Assembly (NCBI RefSeq): GCF_040822065.1
Contig: NZ_CP162005.1
Coordinates: 1,054,001-1,118,000 of the forward strand
Reading direction: 5' to 3'
Length of the DNA: 64,000 bases
From: Pedobacter sp. WC2423
GTDB lineage: Bacteria; Bacteroidota; Bacteroidia; Sphingobacteriales; Sphingobacteriaceae
Of this stretch, positions 50,919 through 60,457 are shown in pieces. The position numbers and the translations under genes were made by a program. Position 1 is the first letter of the stretch; the number at the start of each line of letters is the position of its first letter. The notes below the pieces were generated by a model. It was not told the origin of the DNA, searched no databases, and was given only the letters and a program-made list of their open reading frames with translations.

Positions 50919-52682
50919 ATGAGCGACGTCCAACTATTAGATAAAAATCAATTAATCGAGGTTTTGAGTCAGACCAAAACTGCAACTGCCATTCATATCG
51001 GAGAAGATGCACTGATTCAGATGGCTAACCAGGCTATGTTAACGATTTGGGATAAAGACCAGTCTGTTATAGGAAAGACTTTAGAAGACGCACTTCCTGA
51101 ACTCAAAGGGCAGCCTTTCGCCCAGATGTTCAAAAAGGTCTGGATGGAAGGAATAACCATCTCTGGTATAGATACAGCTGCCGATCTTAACGTAAACGGA
51201 GAAATCAGGACCTTTTATTTTGACTTCGAATACCGGGCCATAAAAAATGAATTCAACCAGACTATCTGTATTCTCCATACAGCTACTGATGTTACAGAGC
51301 GGGTAATCAATCGCCAGCTGATGGAGGAGTACTACAGTAAGGAGGTGGCACTGGAAAGAGAACAGGCACTCAATGAAGAGCTTGCTGCATCTAACGAAGA
51401 ACTCAATGCAGTAAATGAGGAACTCTCTCAAAGTCAGGAAGAATTGCTGGCTATGAATGAGAGTTTAGAAAGAAGAGTGGAAGCCAGGGTACAAGAGCTC
51501 TCGGCCAGTGAAAGTAAGTATCGTGAAATTTCAGATGAACTTGCAGCTATCAATGAAGAAATGGCAGCCTCAAATGAGGAGCTTGTTTTAACTCACGAAC
51601 ATTTAAAAAACACCTTTGATGAGCTGGAAGATAAAGAAATTGCCTTAAGATTAGCTATTGAGGCTGCTAATTTCGGAACCTGGCATATAGACTCCCAAAG
51701 CAGAGCATTGATAACTTCGGTACGCTTGAGAGAGCTATTTGGATTTGACGCGGCTCATGAAATTACTATTGAAGAAGCACTCGGACAGGTTACAGAAGAA
51801 TATCGGGCATACGTTGCAGAAAAACTTGAAAATGCCCTTAATGGTAACGGAGACTATGATGTTTCTTATCCTGTTATTGGATATAAGGACAAGAAAACCC
51901 GGTGGCTTAGAGCAGTAGGTAATCTGAAGGCCGATAAATCAGGTGAGTTTTCTTCTTTTACCGGGGTAGTCATGGATATTTCTATGATTAAAAAGGATGA
52001 GCAGCGTAAAAATGATTTTATTGCAATGGTAAGCCATGAATTAAAAACACCACTGACTTCACTCAGCGGATACATCCAGGTACTTCAGCGTAAGGCTATT
52101 GTTTTCCAGGACAAATTTGTAAACAGTTCATTGGAAATGGCTGCCAAACAGGTTAAAAAGATGACCGGTATGATTAATGGATTTCTGAATGTCTCCAGAT
52201 TAGAATCGGGAAAAATTGTACTTAACCTAAGCCATTTTTCTTTAACAGATTTGATTGCTGTAGTTGTAGAAGAAAGCAGAATGATGGAGACAAGTCATCA
52301 TATAGAATTTCAAGGTTGTGCCCATACGCCCGTATATGCTGATTATGATAAGATTGGTAACGTGATTGTTAATCTTTTGAGTAATGCAGTCAAATATGCA
52401 CCTGTGGATAAAAATATAAAAGTTACCTGTACCATAATTAATCAAATGGTCCAGGTGAGTGTGAGAGATCATGGGATAGGTATTAATACTAAAGATATTA
52501 ATAAGCTTTTTGACCGTTATTACCGGGTAGAAAATGATAGTCAGGTTTCTGGTTTTGGAATCGGCCTGTATCTCAGTGCCGAAATTATTGCCCGGCATAA
52601 TGGTACAATCTGGGTTGAAAGTGAATTTGGTGATGGAGCTACCTTCTATTTTAATCTGCCATTACATAAACAATCCATATAG
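50919..52682 (+). CDS. Cytoplasmic PAS-domain sensor histidine kinase
   Basis: 587 residues without membrane segments. PAS-like domain 1 (about 5-130, ending LHTATDVTERV), a long coiled coil (about 140-240) built of repeats of ASNEELNAVNEEL and LAAINEEMAASNEEL, PAS/PAC domain 2 (about 245-360, GTWHIDSQSRAL), HisKA with MVSHELKTP (His about 373), and HATPase with NLLSNAVKYAP, DHGIGI and GFGIGLYLS. It should phosphorylate a partner response regulator, but none is encoded next to it. Its input is a small molecule or redox state in the cytoplasm (unknown). Confidence 0.9.
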   Translation: MSDVQLLDKNQLIEVLSQTKTATAIHIGEDALIQMANQAMLTIWDKDQSVIGKTLEDALPELKGQPFAQMFKKVWMEGITISGIDTAADLNVNGEIRTFYFDFEYRAIKNEFNQTICILHTATDVTERVINRQLMEEYYSKEVALEREQALNEELAASNEELNAVNEELSQSQEELLAMNESLERRVEARVQELSASESKYREISDELAAINEEMAASNEELVLTHEHLKNTFDELEDKEIALRLAIEAANFGTWHIDSQSRALITSVRLRELFGFDAAHEITIEEALGQVTEEYRAYVAEKLENALNGNGDYDVSYPVIGYKDKKTRWLRAVGNLKADKSGEFSSFTGVVMDISMIKKDEQRKNDFIAMVSHELKTPLTSLSGYIQVLQRKAIVFQDKFVNSSLEMAAKQVKKMTGMINGFLNVSRLESGKIVLNLSHFSLTDLIAVVVEESRMMETSHHIEFQGCAHTPVYADYDKIGNVIVNLLSNAVKYAPVDKNIKVTCTIINQMVQVSVRDHGIGINTKDINKLFDRYYRVENDSQVSGFGIGLYLSAEIIARHNGTIWVESEFGDGATFYFNLPLHKQSI

Positions 52683-52690
52683 ATTAATGT

Positions 52691-52727
52691 AATCCGTTAC
52701 CCGATGGTGCCCGGGTAACGGATTTTT
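52691..52727 (+). terminator. Rho-independent terminator of the sensor kinase
   Basis: 13-bp perfect stem AATCCGTTACCCG (52691-52703) with CGGGTAACGGATT (52712-52724), eight-base loop, T-run to 52727. It follows the kinase stop at 52682 and precedes the next gene by 25 nt. Confidence 0.88.
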
Positions 52728-52752
52728 AATAGATTAGGAAAATTTATAATCA

Positions 52753-54765
52753 ATGTCTGCTAAAATAGCGCCACGTACAAGGCTGATCCTAATCTTATTT
52801 GTGTTTTTAAACAGTACTGCAATTGCGCAGAGCCTGTCTGCCGGCCAGGTTAATCAGATTGGACAATCATTAGTAAATCAACAGTTGCTAACTGAAAAGG
52901 GGAGGGCAGAACTGCAAAGATTTTCAGAAAAAAAGCCATTAGAAATTTACAGAGGCTTCAATGAAGACTTTTTGGTTTCAATAGACTGTCCGGTATATTT
53001 TCTTAAATCCTATCAGAATATGCTTCCCGGTAAGCAAATTTTCAAGACCAGCCACTTTGATTCCCTTTTAAATAACAAGCCTGATTTAGAACAGAGACTT
53101 GCAATTAAAGAGGAACGCTATCTGACGGACAATTTTCCTAATCGTTCCGATCTTTTTAACTTCCTCTCTGGTGCAGCTGGTTTTTATAGAGACAATATTT
53201 CGCATACCGACTCTACAAAAATTCTTGCTGAACGGTTTGGTGAATATTTCGGACCTGCTATCCGCCCACTTTACAATGATAGTACCATTGAGTTTAGCGT
53301 ATCTTACTTTGAGGATACTGAAGCTTTGCAACAAGAGCGGGTTAATCAGGTTAAACCTTATCTGAATTGGATAAATATAATCAAGAAAGCAGGTTTGCTT
53401 GATCCTTCAGACCGCAGGATGGAAACTAAATTCAGCAATGGAAAAGATATATATACGGCAATTAATCATCGTAAAATGATAAGTGATATCAGTGAATTAA
53501 TTTTATATCATGATAAGTTTCCCTATTACAAACAGCAGCAAATGGCACTTTTGGATAGCCTGACTGCAAGCGGTTTTATAACTCAGGCGGCTAATAAAAA
53601 ATTGGCCGAAAGCTATAAAAAAGATACGCTTCTGAATATAAATGATATTGTGCTGCTAACAAAAAACTATATGGCTTTTGATGCAGAGAAAGAAATTAAA
53701 CCTTTTGACTTTGTGACCAGAGATAATTACGGTCTCATTCCTCCGGATAAAATCAAGGGATTTTATGAGTCAGTGCTAAAAAAAGCGGCCTCTCTTTTAA
53801 ACTTTAATTATTCAGATCTTGAGGTTCATGTGATAAAAAACCAGGCAGACGACCAATCTGTGATGTTATCTGGTAACAGACAGTTTTATCTTTATGTAAA
53901 GATCAATAACGTATTATATAAAGAAGAAATTAAAGAAAGAGAATCAGAAAGCTGGATCAGCGCTCAGAACTTTCAGTTTCTTAATCACTACCTGGAAGAT
54001 CAGCATGATCAGCGCCGTTTGTATTTTACAAATCATGATATATTTACTGGCTATGAACCACAAGACAAAAACACACTCTTCCTTACTTTATTAAAAGAGG
54101 ACGAAGCCAGATTTGCGAAAAATGTATATCTGGCCAGCAAATTAGGTGCCTGCTACAATGGAAGCCCTGGTGATTATAATTATGCAGCCTGGGAATATTA
54201 CGATCTGAGTGAGCGGCTCAACCATGCTCAGCTCACTGACGCTGTTGATTTTTTGATAGCGGAGAAACTTTTGAAAGCCACAATTGATCAAAACAGAGAG
54301 CAATTAATTGCTTCAGCCAGGGAAAAAAATCCAAAATCAATTTCCAACCTGCTTTTGGAATTGCCAAATGCATTTACCATTGATAAAAGTCAGACAATCG
54401 AAGGGTTTATAAATTTTATAGACACTAAAATTCAACAGCTTCAACAACACAAAACAGCTTATTTTACCAATTATTCAATTCGTGAACGTAATAAGGTAAG
54501 CTTTGACCTGCAACATAAAAAATATGAGATGGATGCAGAAAGTGAAGATATGCTCTGGGAGAATAATTTGTTGATTAATACCATTAACAAAGCTTTGATG
54601 GAGGCTAAACTTCCCTATGCTCTGTATCCTTTACCAGAAGACAGTAAGTTCTTTCGTCAGGACTTATATGGTGAAAATTACCTGATACTTTCCCGGGATC
54701 AGGCTGCTGATATTATACGTAAATATGGTGATATTTTTAAAGAAGAAGCAAAATCCATCAATTGA
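52753..54765 (+). CDS. Uncharacterised large exported protein
   Basis: 670 residues with a signal peptide (about 1-26, IAQS). It is mostly helical and charged with no repeats or catalytic motif that I can name. Sequence features include SAGQVNQIGQSLVNQQLLTEKG near the mature start and an LLTKNYMAFDAEKEIKPFD segment near 300. It stands alone between the terminated kinase gene and msrA. The function is unknown. A periplasmic role is likely since there is no later membrane segment or lipobox. Confidence 0.7.
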   Translation: MSAKIAPRTRLILILFVFLNSTAIAQSLSAGQVNQIGQSLVNQQLLTEKGRAELQRFSEKKPLEIYRGFNEDFLVSIDCPVYFLKSYQNMLPGKQIFKTSHFDSLLNNKPDLEQRLAIKEERYLTDNFPNRSDLFNFLSGAAGFYRDNISHTDSTKILAERFGEYFGPAIRPLYNDSTIEFSVSYFEDTEALQQERVNQVKPYLNWINIIKKAGLLDPSDRRMETKFSNGKDIYTAINHRKMISDISELILYHDKFPYYKQQQMALLDSLTASGFITQAANKKLAESYKKDTLLNINDIVLLTKNYMAFDAEKEIKPFDFVTRDNYGLIPPDKIKGFYESVLKKAASLLNFNYSDLEVHVIKNQADDQSVMLSGNRQFYLYVKINNVLYKEEIKERESESWISAQNFQFLNHYLEDQHDQRRLYFTNHDIFTGYEPQDKNTLFLTLLKEDEARFAKNVYLASKLGACYNGSPGDYNYAAWEYYDLSERLNHAQLTDAVDFLIAEKLLKATIDQNREQLIASAREKNPKSISNLLLELPNAFTIDKSQTIEGFINFIDTKIQQLQQHKTAYFTNYSIRERNKVSFDLQHKKYEMDAESEDMLWENNLLINTINKALMEAKLPYALYPLPEDSKFFRQDLYGENYLILSRDQAADIIRKYGDIFKEEAKSIN

Positions 54766-54771
54766 TTGCAC

Positions 54772-54802
54772 TTGCCTTTTACACATCTGTACTGTACCTT
54801 TA
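54772..54802 (+). promoter_or_regulatory. Candidate promoter of msrA
   Basis: TTGC (54772-54775), 19 nt, then TACCTTTA (54795-54802), a near match to TAnnTTTG. An AAGGA ribosome site follows before the ATG at 54824. The same TTGC-N19 arrangement precedes the GH28 gene. Confidence 0.45.
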
Positions 54803-54823
54803 TCCAATTAAAAAGGAAATCAT

Positions 54824-55315
54824 ATGAATACTGAAAAAGCCATTCTTGCCGGCGGGTGTTTCTGGGGAGTGGAAGAGCTTATCCGTCATTACCCAGGTGT
54901 TATTTCAACAGTCGTAGGCTATACCGGGGGAGATGTACCCAATGCAACTTACCGTAACCACGGAACACATGCCGAAGGCATAGAGATCGTATTTGATCCA
55001 TCAAAATTATCATATCGCGGATTACTTGAATATTTTTTCCAGATTCATGATCCAACAACACGTAACAGACAAGGAAACGACATCGGAACCTCTTACCGGT
55101 CTGCTATTTTTTATACGGATGACACGCAGCGTGAAACGGCAAATACTTTAATCGCCGAGATGGATGCCTCAGGGATATGGCCAGGAAAGGTAATAACTGA
55201 AGTTGTTCCGGCAACTGATTTCTGGAATGCTGAAGAAGAGCACCAGGATTATTTGCAGAAACAGCCATATGGCTACACCTGTCATTTTGAAAGACCTGAC
55301 TGGAAACTGAGTTAA
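54824..55315 (+). CDS. msrA: Peptide-methionine (S)-S-oxide reductase
   Basis: 163 residues. The catalytic GGCFWG has Cys12, and [24 protein letters not shown] and the YRSAIFY strand fit MsrA. It reduces oxidised methionine S-sulphoxide in proteins, drawing electrons from thioredoxin. The length is that of the compact MsrA without an MsrB domain. It is followed after 10 nt by an SDR gene, so the two are probably co-transcribed. Confidence 0.96.
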   Translation: MNTEKAILAGGCFWGVEELIRHYPGVISTVVGYTGGDVPNATYRNHGTHAEGIEIVFDPSKLSYRGLLEYFFQIHDPTTRNRQGNDIGTSYRSAIFYTDDTQRETANTLIAEMDASGIWPGKVITEVVPATDFWNAEEEHQDYLQKQPYGYTCHFERPDWKLS

Positions 55316-55325
55316 CATTTTATTG

Positions 55326-56057
55326 ATGGCCAGAATATTTATTACCGGTTCAGCCGATGGACTTGGACAATTAGCAGCAAAATCACTGGTGGCACAAGGC
55401 CACCAGGTTGTTTTACATGCACGTAATGCAGAGCGGGCTAAATTAGCCCTGGATAATGTACCTGGTGCTGAGCACGTACTCATTGCTGACTTATCCAGTA
55501 TTGAAGAAACAAAAAAGCTGGCTGCCGAAGTTAATGCCATAGGACATTTCGATGTGATTATTCATAATGCAGGCGTTTATCAGGTCCCAGCCAATTTGAC
55601 TTTTGCTGTGAATACAATGGCTCCCTATATCCTGACGGCTTTAATCCACAGGCCAGAGCGTATGATTTACCTCAGTTCAGAAATGCATATGCAGGGTAAT
55701 CCTGAGCTGGTTGATTTAGCGTATAAGACTGATCAAACCAGTTATTCAGACTCTAAAATGCAGGTCTTAATGCTTTCCAGGGCTGTAGCACGTAGATGGC
55801 CTGAAGTTTTTTCCAATGCTGTTGATCCCGGTTGGGTTCCAACAAAAATGGGAGGGGCAGGAGCACCTGACAATCTGGAAGAAGGTTTTCAGACCCAGGT
55901 ATGGCTTGCAGTCAGCGATGATAAAGAAGCCAGAGTGAGTGGCCGTTATTTCTACCATCGAAAGGAAGCGAAGTATCTGGCAGCAGCTGATGATATTCAT
56001 ATTCAGGATAAGTTACTGGCAATTTGCGGACAGCTCAGCGGTGTCCCATTTTCTTAA
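55326..56057 (+). CDS. Short-chain dehydrogenase/reductase
   Basis: 243 residues from the ATG at 55326 (a TTG just before it would add one residue). SDR motifs: TGSADGLG (cofactor, near 6-13), HNAGVY (near 80), LSSEMH with the catalytic Ser (near 118), and YSDSK with the Tyr-x-x-x-Lys pair (near 140-144). Cofactor site residues ARN at 33-35 suggest NADP. The substrate is unknown. It stands 10 nt after msrA. Confidence 0.9.
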   Translation: MARIFITGSADGLGQLAAKSLVAQGHQVVLHARNAERAKLALDNVPGAEHVLIADLSSIEETKKLAAEVNAIGHFDVIIHNAGVYQVPANLTFAVNTMAPYILTALIHRPERMIYLSSEMHMQGNPELVDLAYKTDQTSYSDSKMQVLMLSRAVARRWPEVFSNAVDPGWVPTKMGGAGAPDNLEEGFQTQVWLAVSDDKEARVSGRYFYHRKEAKYLAAADDIHIQDKLLAICGQLSGVPFS

Positions 56058-56095
56058 GTCATATTGAACTCCGCCTTTAACAGGGAATTTTACAG

Positions 56096-57652
56096 TCAGC
56101 ATGTATGCTTCTTCTTTGGGGGCTGAATGAAGACCAGTGCCATTAACGCAGCCAAAAAACCAAGACCAGCAGACACTTTCATAATCTTTCCGTAAGCGGC
56201 TATGAAACCAGCATGATACGCTGCCAATACTTTCTTTTCCTGAATTGCAGTTAATCCTGCCGGAACCTCAGCATTTCCAAGATTTGAAGTCTGCGCAATT
56301 ATCGCCTGCTTTTGCTGCGGATTAAAAGGTAACGTTTTGAGCTCGTTTTGCAAAGCTGAGGAAAACAGTAAAACTGCCATGGAGCCCAGAACGGCATTTG
56401 CGAAAACACCAGCGATTCTCGATACTGCATTGTTAATACCTGAAGCTGTACCAGTAAATTGATCACTTACTGAGCCCATTACTGCTGCGGTAAGTGGAGC
56501 AACAGTCAGAGACATCCCAAAACCAAAAACAAGAATACCTGGTAAAAAGGTAGTCCAATAAGCCGAAGGGCCATTCGTCTGTTGAATAAAAGATAGTAAA
56601 AGTAAACCCAGGCCAGCTAGAAAGGGGCCCGCAATCAGAAATAACCTTGGCCCGTATTTATCAGCCAGGCTACCGGCAAAACGTGCATTCACAACCATGA
56701 AAATAGTAAAAGGAAGAAAAGTAAGGCCAGATTCCATTTGTGTATAACCCTGTACCTGTACCATATTTAATGAAATAAATAACATTCCTGCACCTAGACC
56801 GGCATAAAGGAAAAAAGTAAGCAGATTTGTTCCGGTGAAAATAGCGTTGCTGAATAAATCCAGCGGCATCATTGGATGTGTACTTTTACGTTCGATCAGT
56901 ATAAAGGTAAACAGCAATAAAATTCCTGCACTAATGGAACCATATCCCTGAATATGACTAAAGCCAGCTGCTGGCAAACGCAGGAAACCAAAAGTGAGCA
57001 GAGCCAGTCCGGAAGCTATAGCAATTGCGCCGTAAAAATCCACCTTTTTTGTGTTTTGATCATCTTTGATCTCCTTTACTTTTGTCGCTAAAAAGAAAAG
57101 CACAATAATTCCGATAGGCACATTGATAAAAAAAATATAACGCCATAAACCCGCATCTGCTAATGCCCCGCCTAGTGCAGGTCCGCCCATAGTCACTAAA
57201 GTAGTGGCCGCAGACCACGTTCCAATAGCTTTTCCCCGTTCTTTTTCATCAATAGCAGAAGAAATCAGTGATAAGCTTCCCGGAATCATTAATGCACCAC
57301 CAATACCTTGTATCAACCTGAAAATAATCAGCATAGTGGCTGTCGAAGAAAACCCGCAAGCCGCAGAGCCAAGAATGAAAATAAAGATCCCGGTCATAAA
57401 GACCTTTTTCCGGCCCAGCCTGTCACCCAATGTCCCGCCGATCAGCATCAGGGAAGCCAGCATCAGTAAATAAGCATTTAATACCCAGAAAAGGTCAGGG
57501 CCCGAAGCCTTTAAATGTTGCTGTAAAGAAGGCAGGATCACGTTCAGTGCTGTGGCGTCGATAAAAGCCATTGCTGAAGCCATTATCGTACAAGCCATAA
57601 CCCATTTGCCCTGGATACTTCGGAGTGATACTGTTGCCATAAAACTTTTCAT
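56096..57652 (-). CDS. MFS drug exporter, DHA2 (14-helix) family
   Basis: 518 residues with about 14 membrane segments. Visible motifs are GDRLGRKKVF after helix 2 (motif A, about 76-85), LIQGIGGALMIPG in helix 4/5 (motif C type, about 114-126) and the FLPFTIFMV region. It would export drugs or metabolites in exchange for protons. It begins with a short N-terminal arm. The gene is divergent from the pectinesterase gene and unlinked to the SDR. Confidence 0.92.
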   Translation of the reverse strand: MKSFMATVSLRSIQGKWVMACTIMASAMAFIDATALNVILPSLQQHLKASGPDLFWVLNAYLLMLASLMLIGGTLGDRLGRKKVFMTGIFIFILGSAACGFSSTATMLIIFRLIQGIGGALMIPGSLSLISSAIDEKERGKAIGTWSAATTLVTMGGPALGGALADAGLWRYIFFINVPIGIIVLFFLATKVKEIKDDQNTKKVDFYGAIAIASGLALLTFGFLRLPAAGFSHIQGYGSISAGILLLFTFILIERKSTHPMMPLDLFSNAIFTGTNLLTFFLYAGLGAGMLFISLNMVQVQGYTQMESGLTFLPFTIFMVVNARFAGSLADKYGPRLFLIAGPFLAGLGLLLLSFIQQTNGPSAYWTTFLPGILVFGFGMSLTVAPLTAAVMGSVSDQFTGTASGINNAVSRIAGVFANAVLGSMAVLLFSSALQNELKTLPFNPQQKQAIIAQTSNLGNAEVPAGLTAIQEKKVLAAYHAGFIAAYGKIMKVSAGLGFLAALMALVFIQPPKKKHTC

Positions 57653-57733
57653 TGATCAAATCTGCTGCTGCTGATTTGTATAGCTAAAAATAGACAAAAT
57701 CATTCGTATCAGAAAAAGCATCAGGACAACGTC

Positions 57734-57747
57734 CGGCATCGTTTGCA
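57734..57747. promoter_or_regulatory. Candidate LacI-family operator upstream of the pectinesterase gene
   Basis: CGGCATCGTTTGCA, an imperfect palindrome centred on CG, as in LacI-family sites. It matches the motif at 61545-61558 at 11 of 14 positions. It lies 56 nt before the pectinesterase ATG. Confidence 0.5.
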
Positions 57748-57802
57748 CAGATTTAAATCCGGCGCTCAATTAATTCCTGAAAAATTACAATTAGCATTGT
57801 CT

Positions 57803-58801
57803 ATGAAAGTAAAATCAGTACTGCTTATCCTTGGTTGTTTATCCCTGACATTTTTCACAAAGGCTCAGGATAAACCAATAACTGTTGCCAAAGACGGGAC
57901 CGGAGATTACCTGACTGTACAGGAAGCCATCAATGCGGTTCCGGATTTCAGAAAAGTCACGACTACGATCTTGATCAGGAATGGGCTCTATCAGGAGAAA
58001 TTAAACCTGCCTTCCTCAAAAAAACTTGTGAAACTGGTCGGAGAGGACGTTACCAGAACAATTTTAACTTACAACGACTATGCAGCAAAGAAAAACCGTT
58101 TCGGTGAAGAAATGGGTACTTCAGGATCTGCAAGCTTTTACATTTGCGGAGATGGATTTGCTGCTTATAACATTACCTTTCAAAACACCTCCGGCCCGGT
58201 CGGTCAGGCCGTTGCACTTTGGATATCGGGAGATCAGACCACCTTTTTCAATTGCCGGATAAAGGGGTTTCAAGATACACTTTATACTTTTGGTGCAGGA
58301 AACAGGCAATATTTCAAAAACTGTTACATTGAAGGAACAGTAGATTTTATTTTTGGTGCTGCGACTGCTTTATTTGAAGATTGTACCATTTTTTGTAAAC
58401 AAGGTGCCCATTATATCACCGCATCTTCTGCTCCGGATACAATCAAATATGGTTATGTATTTTTAAATTGCCGGATCACCGGTGATGCTTTGGAACGTAC
58501 CGTTTATCTGGGCAGACCATGGCGGCCCTATAGCAAAGCCGTTTATATCAACTGCGAATTGCCAAAACTGATCAAAACAGAAGGCTGGGATAATTGGCGA
58601 AAGCAAAGCAATGAAAAAACTGCTTACTATGCAGAATATAAAAACAAGGGCGAAGGTTTTAATCCTGATCAGCGTGTGGCATGGTCACACCAGCTCAGTG
58701 AAGAAGAAGTAAAAAGTTATACAAAAGACTTAATTTTTAAAGGATGGAATCCAGAAACAACCCTGAAAGTACCTGGGAAATATATCAATTATGAACACTA
58801 A
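57803..58801 (+). CDS. Pectinesterase (carbohydrate esterase family 8)
   Basis: 332 residues from the ATG at 57803, with a signal peptide (about 1-22, TKAQ); an upstream in-frame ATG at 57743 lacks a good signal. Right-handed beta-helix signatures of pectin methylesterase: GQAVALWISGDQ (near 133), FQDTLYTFGAG (catalytic Asp), EGTVDFIFGAATA (second Asp), and YLGRPWRPYSKAVY (Arg). It removes methyl groups from homogalacturonan, opening it to polygalacturonase. It overlaps uxaA by 11 nt. Confidence 0.93.
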   Translation: MKVKSVLLILGCLSLTFFTKAQDKPITVAKDGTGDYLTVQEAINAVPDFRKVTTTILIRNGLYQEKLNLPSSKKLVKLVGEDVTRTILTYNDYAAKKNRFGEEMGTSGSASFYICGDGFAAYNITFQNTSGPVGQAVALWISGDQTTFFNCRIKGFQDTLYTFGAGNRQYFKNCYIEGTVDFIFGAATALFEDCTIFCKQGAHYITASSAPDTIKYGYVFLNCRITGDALERTVYLGRPWRPYSKAVYINCELPKLIKTEGWDNWRKQSNEKTAYYAEYKNKGEGFNPDQRVAWSHQLSEEEVKSYTKDLIFKGWNPETTLKVPGKYINYEH

Positions 58802-60443
58802 CATTTTAAAAGTTCACCCCAATGACAATGTGATTGTCGCATTAACTGATCTTAAAGCAGGTGAAACTGTTCAATATCAGGATAATTATTATTTGCTGAC
58901 CGCAGATATTCCTGCAAAACATAAGTTTTACACCTCAGCTATGGAGGCAGGTGAAGAAGTGATCATGTATGGAACTCTGGTAGGGAAAATACAATTTCCT
59001 GTGCAGGCAGGTTCATTAATGACCACAGATAACCTGAAACATGCCGCTGCTCCTTACTTTTTCAGACCCTCTAAGTATCAATGGCAGGCGCCTGATATCA
59101 GTAAATTCGAAGGTCTTACTTTTAACGGTTATCATCGTAAAGATGGAAATGTGGGTACAGCAAACTACTGGCTGTTTATACCGGCTGTATTCTGTGAAAA
59201 CAGGAACCTTGATGTCATCAAAGAGGCATTGCACAATGAACTGGGGTATGCTGTAACTGAAAAATACAAATCTTATACCCATCAATTAGTAGAAGCCTAT
59301 CAGAACGGAGCTGATACTGCAGCGATGGCAGCGATTCCAATCGCGCTGGAAACCAGACACTTCAACGATAAAAGACCATTCAAAAACATTGATGGGATCA
59401 AATTCCTGAATCATCAGGGGGGCTGCGGAGGTATCCGTCAGGATGCCGCTGTATTGAGTAAGTTACTGGCTGCTTATGCAGACCATCCTAATGTTGCAGG
59501 TGTTACCTTACTGAGCCTGGGTTGTCAGAATTTGCAGGTGGAAGATTTTTTGAGTGATTTAAAAGAACGTAATCCCGCATTCGATAAAAAGCTCTATATT
59601 TTTGAACAACAACAATCGCAAAGTGAAGAGCAGCTCATTACAACAGCTATCCGGCAAACTTTTGAAGGATTAATTGAAGCGAATCAAATGGAGCGTCAGC
59701 CGGCTCCTTTAAGCAAATTATGTATTGGGGTAAAATGCGGTGGCAGCGATGGCTTTAGTGGCATTTCTGCAAATCCTGCGGTTGGTTATTGTGCAGATTT
59801 GCTGGTTGGACTTGGTGCGAAAGTCTTATTGGCTGAGTTTCCTGAGCTCTGCGGAGCAGAACAGGATATCATAGACAGGACAAAGGACGAAAATGCAGCC
59901 AGAAAATTCATGAAGCTGATGTCTGCCTATAGCCAGGCCGCCGAAAATGCAGGTTCTGGTTTTCATATGAATCCTTCACCGGGTAATATTAAAGATGGTT
60001 TAATTACAGATGCGATCAAAAGTAATGGTGCAGCGAAAAAAGGAGGAACATCACCTGTAGAAGACGTACTTGATTATACTGAACCTGCTTTGAAACCTGG
60101 CTTGAATCTGGTTTGTACACCAGGAAATGATGTGGAAGCGACTACTGGTAAAGCTGCAAGCGGAGCTACGCTGATTTTATTTACTACAGGGCTGGGCACA
60201 CCCACAGGAAATCCGGTTTGCCCGGTGATTAAAATATCGACCAACAATGCCTTAACAGCCAGGATGAATGATATTATTGATATTAATGCAGGATCAATCA
60301 TTGCAGGGGAGAAAACAATTGAACAAATGGGAGAAGACATTTTGACCTACTGTATTAAAGCTGCCAGCGGCGAAGTGACCCCTAAAGCTGTGCTGTTAAA
60401 CCAGGATGACTTTATTCCCTGGAAAAGAGGGATATCATTATAA
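58791..60443 (+). CDS. uxaA: Altronate dehydratase (UxaA)
   Basis: 550 residues: SAF domain (about 8-90), then the D-galactarate dehydratase/altronate hydrolase body (about 110-550) with YHRKDGNVGTANYW, HQGGCGG near 207, CGGSDGFSG near 316 and LCGAEQD near 355. It converts altronate to 2-keto-3-deoxygluconate, the third step of galacturonate catabolism after UxaC and UxaB (not in the window). The start overlaps the end of the pectinesterase gene. Confidence 0.93.
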   Translation: MNTNILKVHPNDNVIVALTDLKAGETVQYQDNYYLLTADIPAKHKFYTSAMEAGEEVIMYGTLVGKIQFPVQAGSLMTTDNLKHAAAPYFFRPSKYQWQAPDISKFEGLTFNGYHRKDGNVGTANYWLFIPAVFCENRNLDVIKEALHNELGYAVTEKYKSYTHQLVEAYQNGADTAAMAAIPIALETRHFNDKRPFKNIDGIKFLNHQGGCGGIRQDAAVLSKLLAAYADHPNVAGVTLLSLGCQNLQVEDFLSDLKERNPAFDKKLYIFEQQQSQSEEQLITTAIRQTFEGLIEANQMERQPAPLSKLCIGVKCGGSDGFSGISANPAVGYCADLLVGLGAKVLLAEFPELCGAEQDIIDRTKDENAARKFMKLMSAYSQAAENAGSGFHMNPSPGNIKDGLITDAIKSNGAAKKGGTSPVEDVLDYTEPALKPGLNLVCTPGNDVEATTGKAASGATLILFTTGLGTPTGNPVCPVIKISTNNALTARMNDIIDINAGSIIAGEKTIEQMGEDILTYCIKAASGEVTPKAVLLNQDDFIPWKRGISL

Positions 60444-60457
60444 ATCATCCCAGGTTA

